Positions 25,901 through 33,823 of a DNA stretch of 64,000 nt are shown one piece after another. The translations under genes and the position numbers were made by a program. The notes beneath the pieces are model-generated. The model was not told where the DNA came from. It was given only the letters and a program-made list of their open reading frames with translations, and ran no database searches. The stretch is from NCBI RefSeq assembly GCF_900155685.1, contig NZ_LT732548.1:4259492-4323491 (forward strand). Direction: 5' to 3'. The stretch comes from Paenibacillus bouchesdurhonensis. GTDB taxonomy: Bacteria > Bacillota > Bacilli > Paenibacillales > Paenibacillaceae. Numbering within the stretch: position 1 is the first letter of the stretch; the number at the start of each line of letters is the position of its first letter.

Positions 25901-26545
25901 CAGCGTAGAAATATCCACGCCTTTGATAAATTCACTTGGATCAGACGGCTCTTCTTCCGTAATTTTCACGAGCTGGACATCGTCAAAACAACCCCAATAA
26001 CCAACTGGTGCCGCCACATCAAAGCCGATTGTAATTTCTCCGCCAACCACCTCGATGTCCCGAACGACGTACTCGCTCCAACCGCCCCAGCCCGAATTGA
26101 CAATTGCCGTAGTTTGTGTCGATGAATTGCCGCTAGCATCTACCGTGTTAGCAAATAGCTGTAAATCTGCATCGCCTACATCTCCTGCAGCCCATGCCTT
26201 CAGTTCATAGCTGCCGTCCTCAAGACCGCTGACCGTCTGCGATAATTGAAACTCATATCCTCGATCCCCGAACCAATAATTTAAATAATGATCTCCGCTA
26301 CGGGCATTGTCTGCGTCCCTCTCTACACTAACTGCATAAGTCGCCCCGGTCACGGTCCAGCCCAAAGCATCGCCATTCTCGAATCCCGGATTCTCTAGCG
26401 GAATTTCGATGGCTGTCGTAATCGTTCCGGCTGCTTCCACAGTTCTCGCGCTCTGGCTGAACAGAACGCCTGGAAACGCCAGCAACAAAATCAAAAAAAT
26501 AATAAACGGCTTATGAATCCTCCGCAATTCCTTCATTGTCCTCAT
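22988..26545 (-). CDS. S-layer-anchored GH53 endo-beta-1,4-galactanase, multidomain
   Basis: A 1185-residue secreted enzyme. Signal peptide 1-39 (cut after VEA). First carbohydrate-binding module ~48-195. GH53 catalytic barrel ~207-545, with acid/base Glu340 in QVGNEINSG and nucleophile Glu445 in VVVETAYAYT. Bacterial Ig-like domain ~551-627. Second CBM ~630-785, homologous to the first (NAGFESG, WASGGGETELKLFA). Pro/Thr linker, a ~200-residue beta-rich module, then three SLH domains to the C-terminus. GH53 enzymes hydrolyse the galactan side chains of pectin; SLH domains bind pyruvylated cell-wall polymer. The ATG at 26545 has GGAGGAAGGAAGG upstream, so I drop an 18-codon extension. Monocistronic. 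Confidence 0.92.
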   Translation of the reverse strand: MRTMKELRRIHKPFIIFLILLLAFPGVLFSQSARTVEAAGTITTAIEIPLENPGFENGDALGWTVTGATYAVSVERDADNARSGDHYLNYWFGDRGYEFQLSQTVSGLEDGSYELKAWAAGDVGDADLQLFANTVDASGNSSTQTTAIVNSGWGGWSEYVVRDIEVVGGEITIGFDVAAPVGYWGCFDDVQLVKITEEEPSDPSEFIKGVDISTLQALEDIGVKYYEGGVEKDLLEILKNHGVNYVRLRVWNDPVQADGYNDKAHTVEMAQRVKAAGMKLLVDFHYSDFWADPGQQVKPASWEDLSFTELKQAVYDYTTEVLSELDAVNAYPDMVQVGNEINSGMLLPDGAIRNFNNLAELLKQGIQGVRDTTPANHETKIMLHLAEGGSNSKFRSFFDQIQARGVEYDIIGLSYYPYWHGTFQDLKSNLDDLVTRYGKQVVVVETAYAYTYENGDDHGNIVNETETDIAGFPASVDNQKLVIETVFHTVANVRNQKGLGVFYWEPAWLPGVGWKSGEGNAWENQAMFDYDGNVLESLNVFQFMPGSITEKLPILVYPADKITVAKGVAPLLPATVKVLYNEGTISQAAVTWDSIAEEQLQTPGTFKVQGKITGMEKKAQIEITVLAQENMVKNAGFESGDLSHWTLTGTSSAGKVESNAGNARSGSHAFNYWYDAPYSYQLTQTIAELPNGTYALRAWASGGGGETELKLFAEDSAGIVLSTEMVNTGWNNWTQYAIEDIEVKDGQLTIGFDVEAPAEVWGYFDDVELVLTKEEPTSPTPPTPPTTPTSPGAGGGTTTASNSGAGTAEPVKSESDSGQVRIQPDQIKINESGVGLVTVAPSVNKIILTEESIAMLGESKLEMTNGSLSLVIPADVLQQLIKSSGASSGYEIVLQFAAVDHKSVEAALKRGALQDKFTSIKILGQAYDFKLSVITRGGADLELQSFASSITVRIKLDAVNNLSQTGIFYISNEGQLEYVGGQWSNGEISAPVHHFSQYAVLELTKRFTDVPETYWAYNAVSGLASRQIVAGAPNGTYNPGTDVSRAEFAVMLARALKLEPEVMDSFADVSRDAWYYDTLSGAYQAGLVLGRNDRTFDPSAPVTRQEMAVMLMKAYALQGGAAIAQEASHSFKDAMQISDWAATAVNSAHSLGLIHGRGQEEFAPKAHLTRAEAAQVVYQLLSKQY

Positions 26546-26755
26546 CGCCTTCCTTCCTCCCTGCATATTGTTGTACTGAAATGAAACGATCCCGCGCAAA
26601 ATGACACCCCAATGATCGTCTGCACATCTATTGTAGTAGGAAAGAATTAGAACGAGGATTCAGCGCGCCAACAAAATATAATACTATTTCTACGATCTGC
26701 CCCCTTTCACCGCACCAATCCTGTCGTTTGTGCCGTTATAACAGCAGCTCAAATT

Positions 26756-26788
26756 AAAAAAGCAGCCGACTCGCTGAGCCGCTGCTTC
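26756..26788 (-). terminator. Terminator after the 42-residue membrane protein gene
   Basis: On the minus strand AAGCAGCGGCTCAGCGAGTCGGCTGCTT folds on itself and is followed by a T-run (TTTTTT). It lies about 22 bases past the stop at 26811, which supports the small gene being transcribed. The gap 26546-26755 beyond it holds only the AT-rich leader of the GH53 gene. Confidence 0.8.
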
Positions 26789-26810
26789 TATGGAAATACT
26801 ATATTAAGCT

Positions 26811-26939
26811 TTAAGTATTAGAACCAATTATTTCCTTCCTGATCAGATACTCTATTGCGACGTATGCGATTCCGAAAAATATTGCTGCCAGCCGCCACGC
26901 ACTGACGGCTGCGAATCCGCCGTCTTTGTCCCATTGCAT
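26811..26939 (-). CDS. 42-residue single-span membrane protein
   Basis: The ATG at 26939 has a near-perfect AGAGGAGGTGAC directly upstream, choosing it over the 21-codon longer frame. The peptide starts MQWDKDGGFAAVSAWRLAAI; one transmembrane helix spans residues ~15-34, ending in a basic IRKEIIG tail. It has its own terminator. No family recognised. It lies immediately downstream of an AraC regulator on the same strand (84-base gap) and may share its transcript. Confidence 0.65.
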   Translation of the reverse strand: MQWDKDGGFAAVSAWRLAAIFFGIAYVAIEYLIRKEIIGSNT

Positions 26940-27023
26940 GTCACCTCCTCTAAGACGTAAATCAAAATTCATTACCCTTTTCGAAGGCTTTTGAAACAAC
27001 ATTTTTTTTAAAAAAAGATACAG

Positions 27024-27809
27024 CTATCGGATTTCCGAGGGACTTTTGCCGGTATGCTGCTTAAATTGGCGGCTGAAGAAGAAAATATCTTTATATCCAA
27101 GCGCGTCGGCCACCTCGGTCACGTTCATTCCGGCATGCAGAAGCAAATGCTGGGCTCGATCGATTCTGGATTTAATGATGTAAGCTTGCACCGGCATGCC
27201 GATCAATTCCTTGAACTTGATGGAAAAATAACGCGGCGACAACCCCGCCCGAGCCGACAAAGTATCCACCTTATGCGGTAAGCCGGGGTGCTGTACAACG
27301 TAATTGGCTATCTCAAGAATAATTTCCGCCAGCTGATTGCTGACCTTCTTCTCCACGGGCACATAACGTTCCTCGCGAAGCAGATGAATGAGCAGCTGCT
27401 TTAATATAAGCCGGGCCTCTTCTTCAAAGGCGTAAGCCTTGATCAGGAAAAGACGAACATACCGCGACAGCATGTACTCAAAGTCCAGCGTATCCTCCAG
27501 TTTGCGATAAGATCCCGGGACTTCGCTTACAGGCTGATCCAAATCAAAATGAATATAGGTCAACACGAGCGGCCGCTGCGGATTATGCGTAGCACTTGGA
27601 TGGTCGCCACGGCGGAACAAAAAACAACTGCCTTTAGCAACGGGTATAGACTTATCATGCAAGTTGACCGTGCCTTCCCCGCTCCATACATAGAACAAAT
27701 CGTAATTGGCCAGCGGCTTATCCCGCTTATGCCATTTCCAGCCTGGCTCGCACACGATTTTCGCAAAGGCCGGCTTTAATATGAATGAGGACGGTGAAAC
27801 ATGGAGCAT
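27024..27809 (-). CDS. AraC family transcriptional regulator
   Basis: 261 residues. An N-terminal cupin-like sensor domain (~10-150; VWSGEGTVNLHD, KGSCFLFRRGDHPSATH) is typical of sugar-responsive AraC proteins. The C-terminal double helix-turn-helix (~165-260) has LSARAGLSPRYFSIKFKELIG and the second-helix signature EVADALGYKDIFFFSRQFKQHTGKSPSE. It probably controls a carbohydrate gene; the nearest candidate is the SLH galactanase 480 bases downstream on the same strand, which is inference from proximity. GGGAGGG lies nine bases before the ATG. Confidence 0.9.
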   Translation of the reverse strand: MLHVSPSSFILKPAFAKIVCEPGWKWHKRDKPLANYDLFYVWSGEGTVNLHDKSIPVAKGSCFLFRRGDHPSATHNPQRPLVLTYIHFDLDQPVSEVPGSYRKLEDTLDFEYMLSRYVRLFLIKAYAFEEEARLILKQLLIHLLREERYVPVEKKVSNQLAEIILEIANYVVQHPGLPHKVDTLSARAGLSPRYFSIKFKELIGMPVQAYIIKSRIDRAQHLLLHAGMNVTEVADALGYKDIFFFSRQFKQHTGKSPSEIR

Positions 27810-27857
27810 GTCCTTCTTCCCTCCCGAATCAAAGTCATTCCAAGTATATTATATCGC

Positions 27858-29312
27858 CTACTGGCGTCCGCTTAAAACAACTTTCCACACATTGGCCATC
27901 CTTTGGATTCCTTCCGTAATCTGCTTTTGATCCAAATGAGCAAAGCAGAAGCAGGCAGCCGGAGCTCCAATGGATAATTGATAGGCCGAGGCGTCCCGGA
28001 ATTGTACACCATCCGCGAACGCTGCCGCGCGGAAAAGCTCATAATCCTCCGCAGAACCACGCCAGCGCGCATACACATGCAAGCCGGCATCGGAAGGCTG
28101 TAGATCGAACAGCCCCCCAGCATGCTTTTGCATAGAGGCACGGAGCCATTTATGCTTGTCCCCATAGTAGCGGCGCATTCTCCGCAGATGGCGGGCATAC
28201 TCTCCGCGCCGCATGAAGCGGGCCAGTGCGCGCTGCTCCAGCCTCGCTGGAGATACAGGCTCGTACAAAGCCTTGGCCCGAGCCATCGGTTCCACGAGGC
28301 TTGGCGGCAGCACAGCATAGCCGATGCGAAGCGCGGCGAACATAGTCTTGGAGAAGGAGCCAACGTACACGACGCGTTCCTCGCGGTCGAGCGCCTTCAA
28401 CGGCTCCAGCGGCCGGCCGGCGAAGCGAAACTCGCTGTCATAATCATCTTCGATGATGACCGCATTCCGCCGCGCCGCCCACGCGAGCAGTTCCCGGCGC
28501 CGCGCCGGGGACAGCACTGCGCCGGTCGGGTACTGCCGGCCCGGCGTCACAAACAGCAGCCGCGCGTCCCAATCGCGCGGCACGATGCCATCGCCGTCGA
28601 CCGGAGCGGCGACGGCGATGGCTCCGCAGGCGGCGACGGCCCGGGAGATCCCCGTGTAACACGGGTTCTCCAGCACCGCCGGCTGGCCTGGCTCCAGCAG
28701 AAGCTGGGCCAGCAGCACGAGCGCCTGCATCGAGCCATTGAACAGGCAGATTTGCTCCGCATCTGCCGCAATGCCGCGGCTGCGCCGCAAATGAGCCGCG
28801 ATTGCCTCGCGCAGCTCAATATCCCCTGCCGTGTCCTCGAGCGAATGGGAGGAGTCAAGCTCCTCCCGGACGGCCGCGGCGATCGCGCTTTTCCACTCGG
28901 CAAGGGGAAATAAGTCTAGAGAAGGCCCGGCATCGCAAAAAGAAATCCTGTTCTCCATCGATTTCCATTCCCGTTCCATTTTCGGCATCCCCATAACCGT
29001 ATGCCCCCATGCGGACAATTCAATCGCGGCAGTTTCACAAGGCTCCTCTATAATTGAAGATACCGTATTGGATACATAAGTTCCGCTTCCCAAAACGGAA
29101 TGAATATAGCCATCTCCATGAAGCATATCGTATGCCTGGGAGACGCTGCCGCGGGATAAACCATATAGCTGAGCTAATTCGCGAGTAGAAGGAAGACGAG
29201 TTCCCCCGCTAAGAGTACCCTCATGAATCGCCTCGCGCAGCGCATGATAGAGCGCTAGGTATTTATATCGATGTATTTTGCTGTGCCCTTCTAGCGGAAG
29301 GATGAAATCCAA
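27858..29312 (-). CDS. MocR-type GntR/aminotransferase fusion regulator
   Basis: 484 residues. An N-terminal GntR winged helix (~13-80; LPSTRELAQLYGLSRGSVSQAYDML) is joined to a fold-type I aminotransferase-like domain with PLP lysine Lys322 in VGSFSKTMF and the DDYDSEF strand (289-295). MocR regulators such as PdxR and GabR bind PLP or an adduct as effector. It is divergent from a PNPOx-like protein and an aminotransferase gene (29438-31461), which are the likely targets. Locally elevated GC in codons ~170-330 yields long spurious antisense frames. Confidence 0.9.
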   Translation of the reverse strand: MDFILPLEGHSKIHRYKYLALYHALREAIHEGTLSGGTRLPSTRELAQLYGLSRGSVSQAYDMLHGDGYIHSVLGSGTYVSNTVSSIIEEPCETAAIELSAWGHTVMGMPKMEREWKSMENRISFCDAGPSLDLFPLAEWKSAIAAAVREELDSSHSLEDTAGDIELREAIAAHLRRSRGIAADAEQICLFNGSMQALVLLAQLLLEPGQPAVLENPCYTGISRAVAACGAIAVAAPVDGDGIVPRDWDARLLFVTPGRQYPTGAVLSPARRRELLAWAARRNAVIIEDDYDSEFRFAGRPLEPLKALDREERVVYVGSFSKTMFAALRIGYAVLPPSLVEPMARAKALYEPVSPARLEQRALARFMRRGEYARHLRRMRRYYGDKHKWLRASMQKHAGGLFDLQPSDAGLHVYARWRGSAEDYELFRAAAFADGVQFRDASAYQLSIGAPAACFCFAHLDQKQITEGIQRMANVWKVVLSGRQ

Positions 29313-29335
29313 ATCTAACCACCCTTTCTATGTCA

Positions 29336-29369
29336 AAAGTGGATCAATGAAATTAATGTAAAGTGGTTC
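29336..29369. promoter_or_regulatory. Direct repeat, candidate MocR operator
   Basis: AAAGTGGATC (29336-29345) and AAAGTGGTTC (29360-29369) repeat with a 24-base period in the 125-base region between the MocR gene and its divergent neighbour. MocR proteins typically bind direct repeats in such shared regulatory regions. No experimental support can be read from sequence alone. Confidence 0.5.
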
Positions 29370-29437
29370 TTTTTTATTGTCAACTGTGCCCGTACACTAG
29401 TTTCAAACGAAGCATAGAAGATGGAGGAAGGTATATT

Positions 29438-30061
29438 ATGAGGAGAAAAGAATTCTCAATGGATGAAAATGAACAGGAAATAAAAAGCTTTCTGCAAGAA
29501 ATGACCTTTGGCTTTCTCGGAACTGTGGGAAGCGATGGCAACTGCCGGGTTACTCCTTTGAATTTTGTATATGGGAAAGGCTATTTCTATATGCACGGCA
29601 GCCTTGCCGGAGAAAAAATGAAACATTTAAAATCCAATTCGAATGTCAGCTTCACGGTAGCCAAGGAGTACGCGATCATTCCGTCCTATTTCACCCATCC
29701 GCAGCTCGCCTGTCCTGCTTCCGCATACTTCAAGAGTGTGATGGTTCGCGGGCATGTTGAAATCGTGGACGATCTGCAGGAGAAGGCCGATGCCCTCAGC
29801 ATGTTTATGGAGAAGCTGCAGCCAGAAGGCGGCTATGATCCGATCAATCCGGAAGATCCGCTATATGCCGGACAACTGAAGGCGGTCGCCCTGATCCGGA
29901 TCGTTCCCGCAAAGATCAGCGCCAAATTCAAATTTGGACAAAATTTAAAAGCCGATAAATTCGAAAAGGTCGTTGGGGGACTCAAGGAGAGAAGTGAGAT
30001 GCTAGATAATGAAACGGTAGAGCATATGTATAAATACTGCCCTTTTCACAGCGGAAGGTAA
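29438..30061 (+). CDS. Pyridoxamine 5'-phosphate oxidase-like flavin-binding protein
   Basis: A 207-residue split-barrel protein of the PNPOx-like family (FGFLGTVGSDGNCRVTPLNFVYGKGYFYMHGSLAGEKMKHLKSN in short strands), often annotated as NimA-like or PNPOx-like. It probably binds FMN; true PNP oxidase activity is not established. The ATG at 29438 has GGAGGAAGG six bases upstream, so I omit the 25-codon upstream extension. Divergent from a MocR regulator and followed by an aminotransferase, making a PLP-themed locus. Confidence 0.85.
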   Translation: MRRKEFSMDENEQEIKSFLQEMTFGFLGTVGSDGNCRVTPLNFVYGKGYFYMHGSLAGEKMKHLKSNSNVSFTVAKEYAIIPSYFTHPQLACPASAYFKSVMVRGHVEIVDDLQEKADALSMFMEKLQPEGGYDPINPEDPLYAGQLKAVALIRIVPAKISAKFKFGQNLKADKFEKVVGGLKERSEMLDNETVEHMYKYCPFHSGR

Positions 30062-30162
30062 ATACGAAATCATCGACTCCCTATAGTCAAAGTGATATAA
30101 TGTTAGGCAGTAAAAACGGAAGCTATCCATTATATCAAACTGATCGGAAGGATGATTACGCA

Positions 30163-31461
30163 ATGAACTCACTTGCGGAGCAGTTGAACGAAAATCTCAA
30201 AGCAGGTAACGCCCATTTATATGAAATGTTGTCTACGCTGGGCAAGGAAATTTATTTTCCAAAGGAAGGAATACTCAGCCAATCGGCTGAAGCCTCCAGC
30301 CATGCCAAGAAGTTCAATGCCACTATCGGTATAGCCACGGAAAACGGCGGCCCGATGCATCTTGCAGTCATACAAGATACCTTATCCGCCTATAAGCCGC
30401 AGGATTTGTATCCTTACGCTCCCCCTGCCGGCAAGCCTGAGCTGAGAACGGTCTGGCGCGACAAGATGATCCGTGAGAATCCTTCCCTAAGCGGCAAAAG
30501 CTACGGCAACCCCATAGTGACCAATGCACTTACCCACGGGCTGAGCATTGTGGCCGATCTGTTCGTCGATGAAGGGGACGCTGTCATCTACCCGGACAAA
30601 AATTGGGAGAATTATGAGCTGACTTTCGGAATCCGCCGCAACGGTTCTATCGTCAACTATCCACTATTTACTGAAGATATGAAGTTCAACAGTGAGGGGC
30701 TCCGCGAAACGCTTCTTGCTCAGAAGGACAAAGGCAAAGCCGTTGTTATTCTTAATTTTCCAAACAACCCAACGGGGTATACTCCGGGAGCCAAGGAAGG
30801 GGAACAAATCGTCGCTGCCATTCTGGAGGCTGCGGAAGCAGGCATTAACGTCGTTGTCGTTACGGATGACGCCTACTTCGGACTTTTCTTTGAGAATTCC
30901 TTGTCCGAGTCCCTCTTCGGCAAGCTTGCTGGCCTTCATCCGCGGATTTTGCCTGTAAAGGTAGATGGTGCTACGAAGGAAGAATACGTCTGGGGCTTCC
31001 GGGTCGGATTTATCACCTTTGCAGCAGAAAGCCAAGAAGCACTTGCCGCTTTAGAGCAAAAAACACTGGGCATCATTCGCGCTACGATCTCTAGCGGCGC
31101 TCACCCGTCTCAGACCTTTATTCTTCAAGCGCTGAAATCACCGGATTTTGAAGTGCAAAAAGAAGAGAAATTCCATGTCATGAAAGGCCGGGCCAACAAG
31201 GTGAAATCCTTGCTCGACAGCGGAAAATACGGCGATGTATGGGAATACTACCCATTTAATTCAGGGTACTTCATGTGTCTTAAGCTTAAAGAGGTGCAGG
31301 CCGAGGAGCTTCGCCAGCATTTGCTCCATGAATACAGCGTCGGAACGATTGCCCTTGGTGACCATGATCTGCGCATTGCATTCTCTTGTATTGCCGAGGA
31401 AAACCTGGAGGAACTGTTCGATATTTTATACAAAGCGGTACTGGATTTAAAAGCGAAATAA
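30163..31461 (+). CDS. PLP-dependent class I/II aminotransferase
   Basis: A 432-residue fold-type I aminotransferase: substrate-side YPYAPPAGKPELR, LNFPNNPTGYTPG (Asn of the PLP ring contact), VVTDDAYFGLFFE (Asp and Tyr), a likely Schiff-base Lys in DGATKEEYVWGFRVGF, and a C-terminal Arg in DLRIAFS. The VDGATKEE form, with the lysine in a TKE context, is typical of a bacillary aromatic/aspartate aminotransferase-like group. Start chosen at ATG 30163 (GGAAGGA upstream). About 100 bases after the PNPOx-like gene, probably co-transcribed. Substrate unknown. Confidence 0.87.
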   Translation: MNSLAEQLNENLKAGNAHLYEMLSTLGKEIYFPKEGILSQSAEASSHAKKFNATIGIATENGGPMHLAVIQDTLSAYKPQDLYPYAPPAGKPELRTVWRDKMIRENPSLSGKSYGNPIVTNALTHGLSIVADLFVDEGDAVIYPDKNWENYELTFGIRRNGSIVNYPLFTEDMKFNSEGLRETLLAQKDKGKAVVILNFPNNPTGYTPGAKEGEQIVAAILEAAEAGINVVVVTDDAYFGLFFENSLSESLFGKLAGLHPRILPVKVDGATKEEYVWGFRVGFITFAAESQEALAALEQKTLGIIRATISSGAHPSQTFILQALKSPDFEVQKEEKFHVMKGRANKVKSLLDSGKYGDVWEYYPFNSGYFMCLKLKEVQAEELRQHLLHEYSVGTIALGDHDLRIAFSCIAEENLEELFDILYKAVLDLKAK

Positions 31462-31564
31462 CATTTTACTAAAATTAGAACAATCGCCCAAGCATGATAT
31501 GGCCCCTTGTCATACAATACGGTGTAGTGACTTACACAATGTTAGTTTGGAAAGGGGAATTTAT

Positions 31565-31696
31565 ATGAGCGGTATAGAGGATGTAAGAGGCGGCTGTGGC
31601 AGCTGCGGAGGCTATGGTGCAGGACTGTTTACCAGTACAGGCGTGATCCTTGTACTCTTTATTCTGTTAGTCATTGTAAGCCGTGCTTTCATCTAA
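31565..31696 (+). CDS. YjcZ-like sporulation mini-protein, 43 residues
   Basis: A short hydrophobic peptide starting at ATG 31565, with AAAGGGGAA seven bases upstream. A Gly/Cys/Tyr head (GGCGSCGGYGAG) precedes one transmembrane helix (VILVLFILLVIVSRAF). This composition is the hallmark of the YjcZ/SscA-type tiny spore proteins. A longer frame upstream of the ribosome site is rejected. It has its own hairpin terminator. Likely membrane- or coat-associated during sporulation, from family knowledge. Confidence 0.82.
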   Translation: MSGIEDVRGGCGSCGGYGAGLFTSTGVILVLFILLVIVSRAFI

Positions 31697-31735
31697 CTGA
31701 TCGATAGGGATCAACGAATTTCACAAAGCTAAACT

Positions 31736-31761
31736 AAACGCCCTGCAGCCGCAGGGCGTTT
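31736..31761. terminator. Bidirectional terminator
   Basis: AAACGCCCTGC-AGCC-GCAGGGCGTTT is a perfect 11-bp stem between the mini-protein gene and the convergent ecsB; both strands end in TTTAG. Confidence 0.82.
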
Positions 31762-31785
31762 AGTCGTCGTTCTACATCCGGCATA

Positions 31786-33018
31786 TTAATCGTCTTCCTC
31801 AGAATTGCTCCATTTCCGCGCCCAGTGGGAGCGAAGAATCAGCACGAGCAGCATCCCTGCCGCCAACCCTCCTATGCCGAGCATAAGATTTGCATCAGGG
31901 TGGATTAAAGAGGCCCCGAGGAGGGGTATCCATAATACGACCGCCAAAATGAATAGCAGCCGAGAAATAAGCCGCAGCACTTCTTTAAGCCGTACCCCCT
32001 GCATAATCGGGTAATAGGAGGCTGCAGGAGAATCCCGGTGAACATACCGCAGGGCGCTAAGCTGGGTGCCGATCATGAAAATAAAAAATGCATAAACAGC
32101 TACTCCGAACCATGAATGCCCCGTCCAATATACAAGCAGCATGCCCAGTAGCACTAAACGAACTATGATGCCCAGCAGTTCGCTTCTGACGAAGGTCTTG
32201 ACCAGCAAATAGCGATACGAGGCGCTCTGCGTCCACGGAATCCGATTGCCGGCCATAGACAGCCAGCGGCGGCGAATGACCTTCTGACCTTCAGCGGGAA
32301 TCTCTACGAACCAACCAAGAATCATCATGGCTCGGGCGGCACCAGCTTTTTCGTATGCTATTAAATTCTCCCAAGCTAAGGCATGTTTCATCGGAAAGCG
32401 CAAAGCAAGCACATAATTCACACTCAGCAGCAGCATGAACAGCACACTTTTCCACCAAGCTGGCTGCCAGATCCAAGCCGCAAGCATCAGCAGGACGAAG
32501 CACCAGCGCAGCAATCGATAGCCTGCCTTGGCCCGGGAGGTCGCAATTCTAAGCTCTTGCCAGGCGCCGTAAGCGCTCAGCACCTTCAAAAGCAGCAGAA
32601 CGACAAGCATCCCCCAGAATGGGATAGCAGCCTCCCCGCTTCTAACATACATCGGCCATGCTGTAAGCGTGACGAGATATAGTCCAAGCAGTTTATATAT
32701 AACGCCGCTGAAATATACCGGGGATAGATACTCCTTCATCTTCGATTCCTGCGGAAGCAGGAATACAACATCTGCCGGCTGAACATAGGTTCGGAAGCCG
32801 GAATATACGGTCAAAGGCCCCAGCAGCAGGAGCATGATCCAACGGACGGGCAGATCCGGCGGCAGCGCCTGCAGGAATGAGGTATACCATGCCGAGAATA
32901 CAATAATCAGAATGAGGAGCACGACCGCGACTCCACTCTGAAATACGTAAGGCAAATAAGGGATGATCTGACCCCAGAACGATGATTTACGCTGGCTACG
33001 CAGCGCCCTCAATTCCAT
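31786..33018 (-). CDS. ecsB: ABC transporter permease EcsB
   Basis: A 410-residue polytopic membrane protein (about eight to ten hydrophobic segments) of the EcsB family, with the typical ADVVFLLPQES segment and Trp-rich helices. It pairs with EcsA, whose gene ends 3 bases upstream. In B. subtilis the Ecs transporter is required for proper protein secretion, intramembrane RasP activity and competence; substrate still uncertain. Convergent with the YjcZ-like gene across a shared terminator. Confidence 0.88.
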   Translation of the reverse strand: MELRALRSQRKSSFWGQIIPYLPYVFQSGVAVVLLILIIVFSAWYTSFLQALPPDLPVRWIMLLLLGPLTVYSGFRTYVQPADVVFLLPQESKMKEYLSPVYFSGVIYKLLGLYLVTLTAWPMYVRSGEAAIPFWGMLVVLLLLKVLSAYGAWQELRIATSRAKAGYRLLRWCFVLLMLAAWIWQPAWWKSVLFMLLLSVNYVLALRFPMKHALAWENLIAYEKAGAARAMMILGWFVEIPAEGQKVIRRRWLSMAGNRIPWTQSASYRYLLVKTFVRSELLGIIVRLVLLGMLLVYWTGHSWFGVAVYAFFIFMIGTQLSALRYVHRDSPAASYYPIMQGVRLKEVLRLISRLLFILAVVLWIPLLGASLIHPDANLMLGIGGLAAGMLLVLILRSHWARKWSNSEEDD

Positions 33019-33021
33019 GAT

Positions 33022-33768
33022 TTACTCCTTGTCCTTGACCAAGGCATAGAACATATTCTCAAGCGATGCGCCAGGCATTTGAGCCTGTTCGGCAATGTCC
33101 TTCAAACTGCCTTGAGCGATGACCCTGCCTTTGTGAAGGACAATAAATCGGTCGCAATAATTTTCAATGGTCGATAAAATATGAGAGCTGAGCAGGATCG
33201 AAGAACCGCTCTCTTTCATCTCCAGCATGAAATCCAGCAAGGAACGGATTCCCAGCGGGTCAAGGCCCAGAAATGGCTCATCGATAATATACAATGGGGG
33301 GCGGGCCACAAAAGCGCACATGATCATTACCTTCTGCTTCATGCCTTTGGATAGATGCATCGACAGGCTATCCGCCTTCTCTTCCATATGGAAGAGCTTG
33401 AGCAGCCGTTCCGAGCGCTTGGCATAATCCTCCTGCCCCACGTTGTAGGCTCTGGCGGCGAATTCCAAATGCTCTCTCACCGTCAGTTCCTCATAGAGCA
33501 GCGGCGATTCTGGAACAAAAGCCAGAGAAGACTGGTAAGTCTCCGGCTCCTCATCCCTTGTCTTGCCTTGAATCACGACACCGCCCCGATGCGGTGTCAT
33601 CAGCCCCAATATATGCTTCATCGTCGTACTCTTGCCCGCGCCGTTCAGACCAATGAGACCGACCATTTCTCCCGGCTGTACATCAAATTGAATATCATGA
33701 AGCACAGGACGACCGAGGCTATAGCCCCCGCTTAGTTCTTCCACTTGCAATACGGGCATTTCACTCAC
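33022..33768 (-). CDS. ecsA: ABC transporter ATP-binding protein EcsA
   Basis: 248 residues with Walker A GLNGAGKST (~39-47), Q-loop FVPESPLLYEELTV, signature LSKGMKQKV and Walker B LYIIDEPFLGLDP. The YEELTVREHLEF region and the absence of a DEPT box are typical of EcsA. The start is GTG at 33768 behind GGGGGGAACG; a later ATG (codon 4) is less well placed. First gene of ecsAB. Confidence 0.9.
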   Translation of the reverse strand: MSEMPVLQVEELSGGYSLGRPVLHDIQFDVQPGEMVGLIGLNGAGKSTTMKHILGLMTPHRGGVVIQGKTRDEEPETYQSSLAFVPESPLLYEELTVREHLEFAARAYNVGQEDYAKRSERLLKLFHMEEKADSLSMHLSKGMKQKVMIMCAFVARPPLYIIDEPFLGLDPLGIRSLLDFMLEMKESGSSILLSSHILSTIENYCDRFIVLHKGRVIAQGSLKDIAEQAQMPGASLENMFYALVKDKE

Positions 33769-33823
33769 AATCGTTCCCCCCTAACGTCAACTTTTCAACC
33801 GAAACTCCCGGTTTGTTGTTACT

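Noticed and set aside
28122..28913. Long plus-strand frame (263 codons) opposite the MocR regulator gene
   Set aside because: It is an antisense shadow produced by the locally GC-rich third positions of the MocR gene; it has no ribosome site and an Arg/His/Gln-rich nonsense-like composition.
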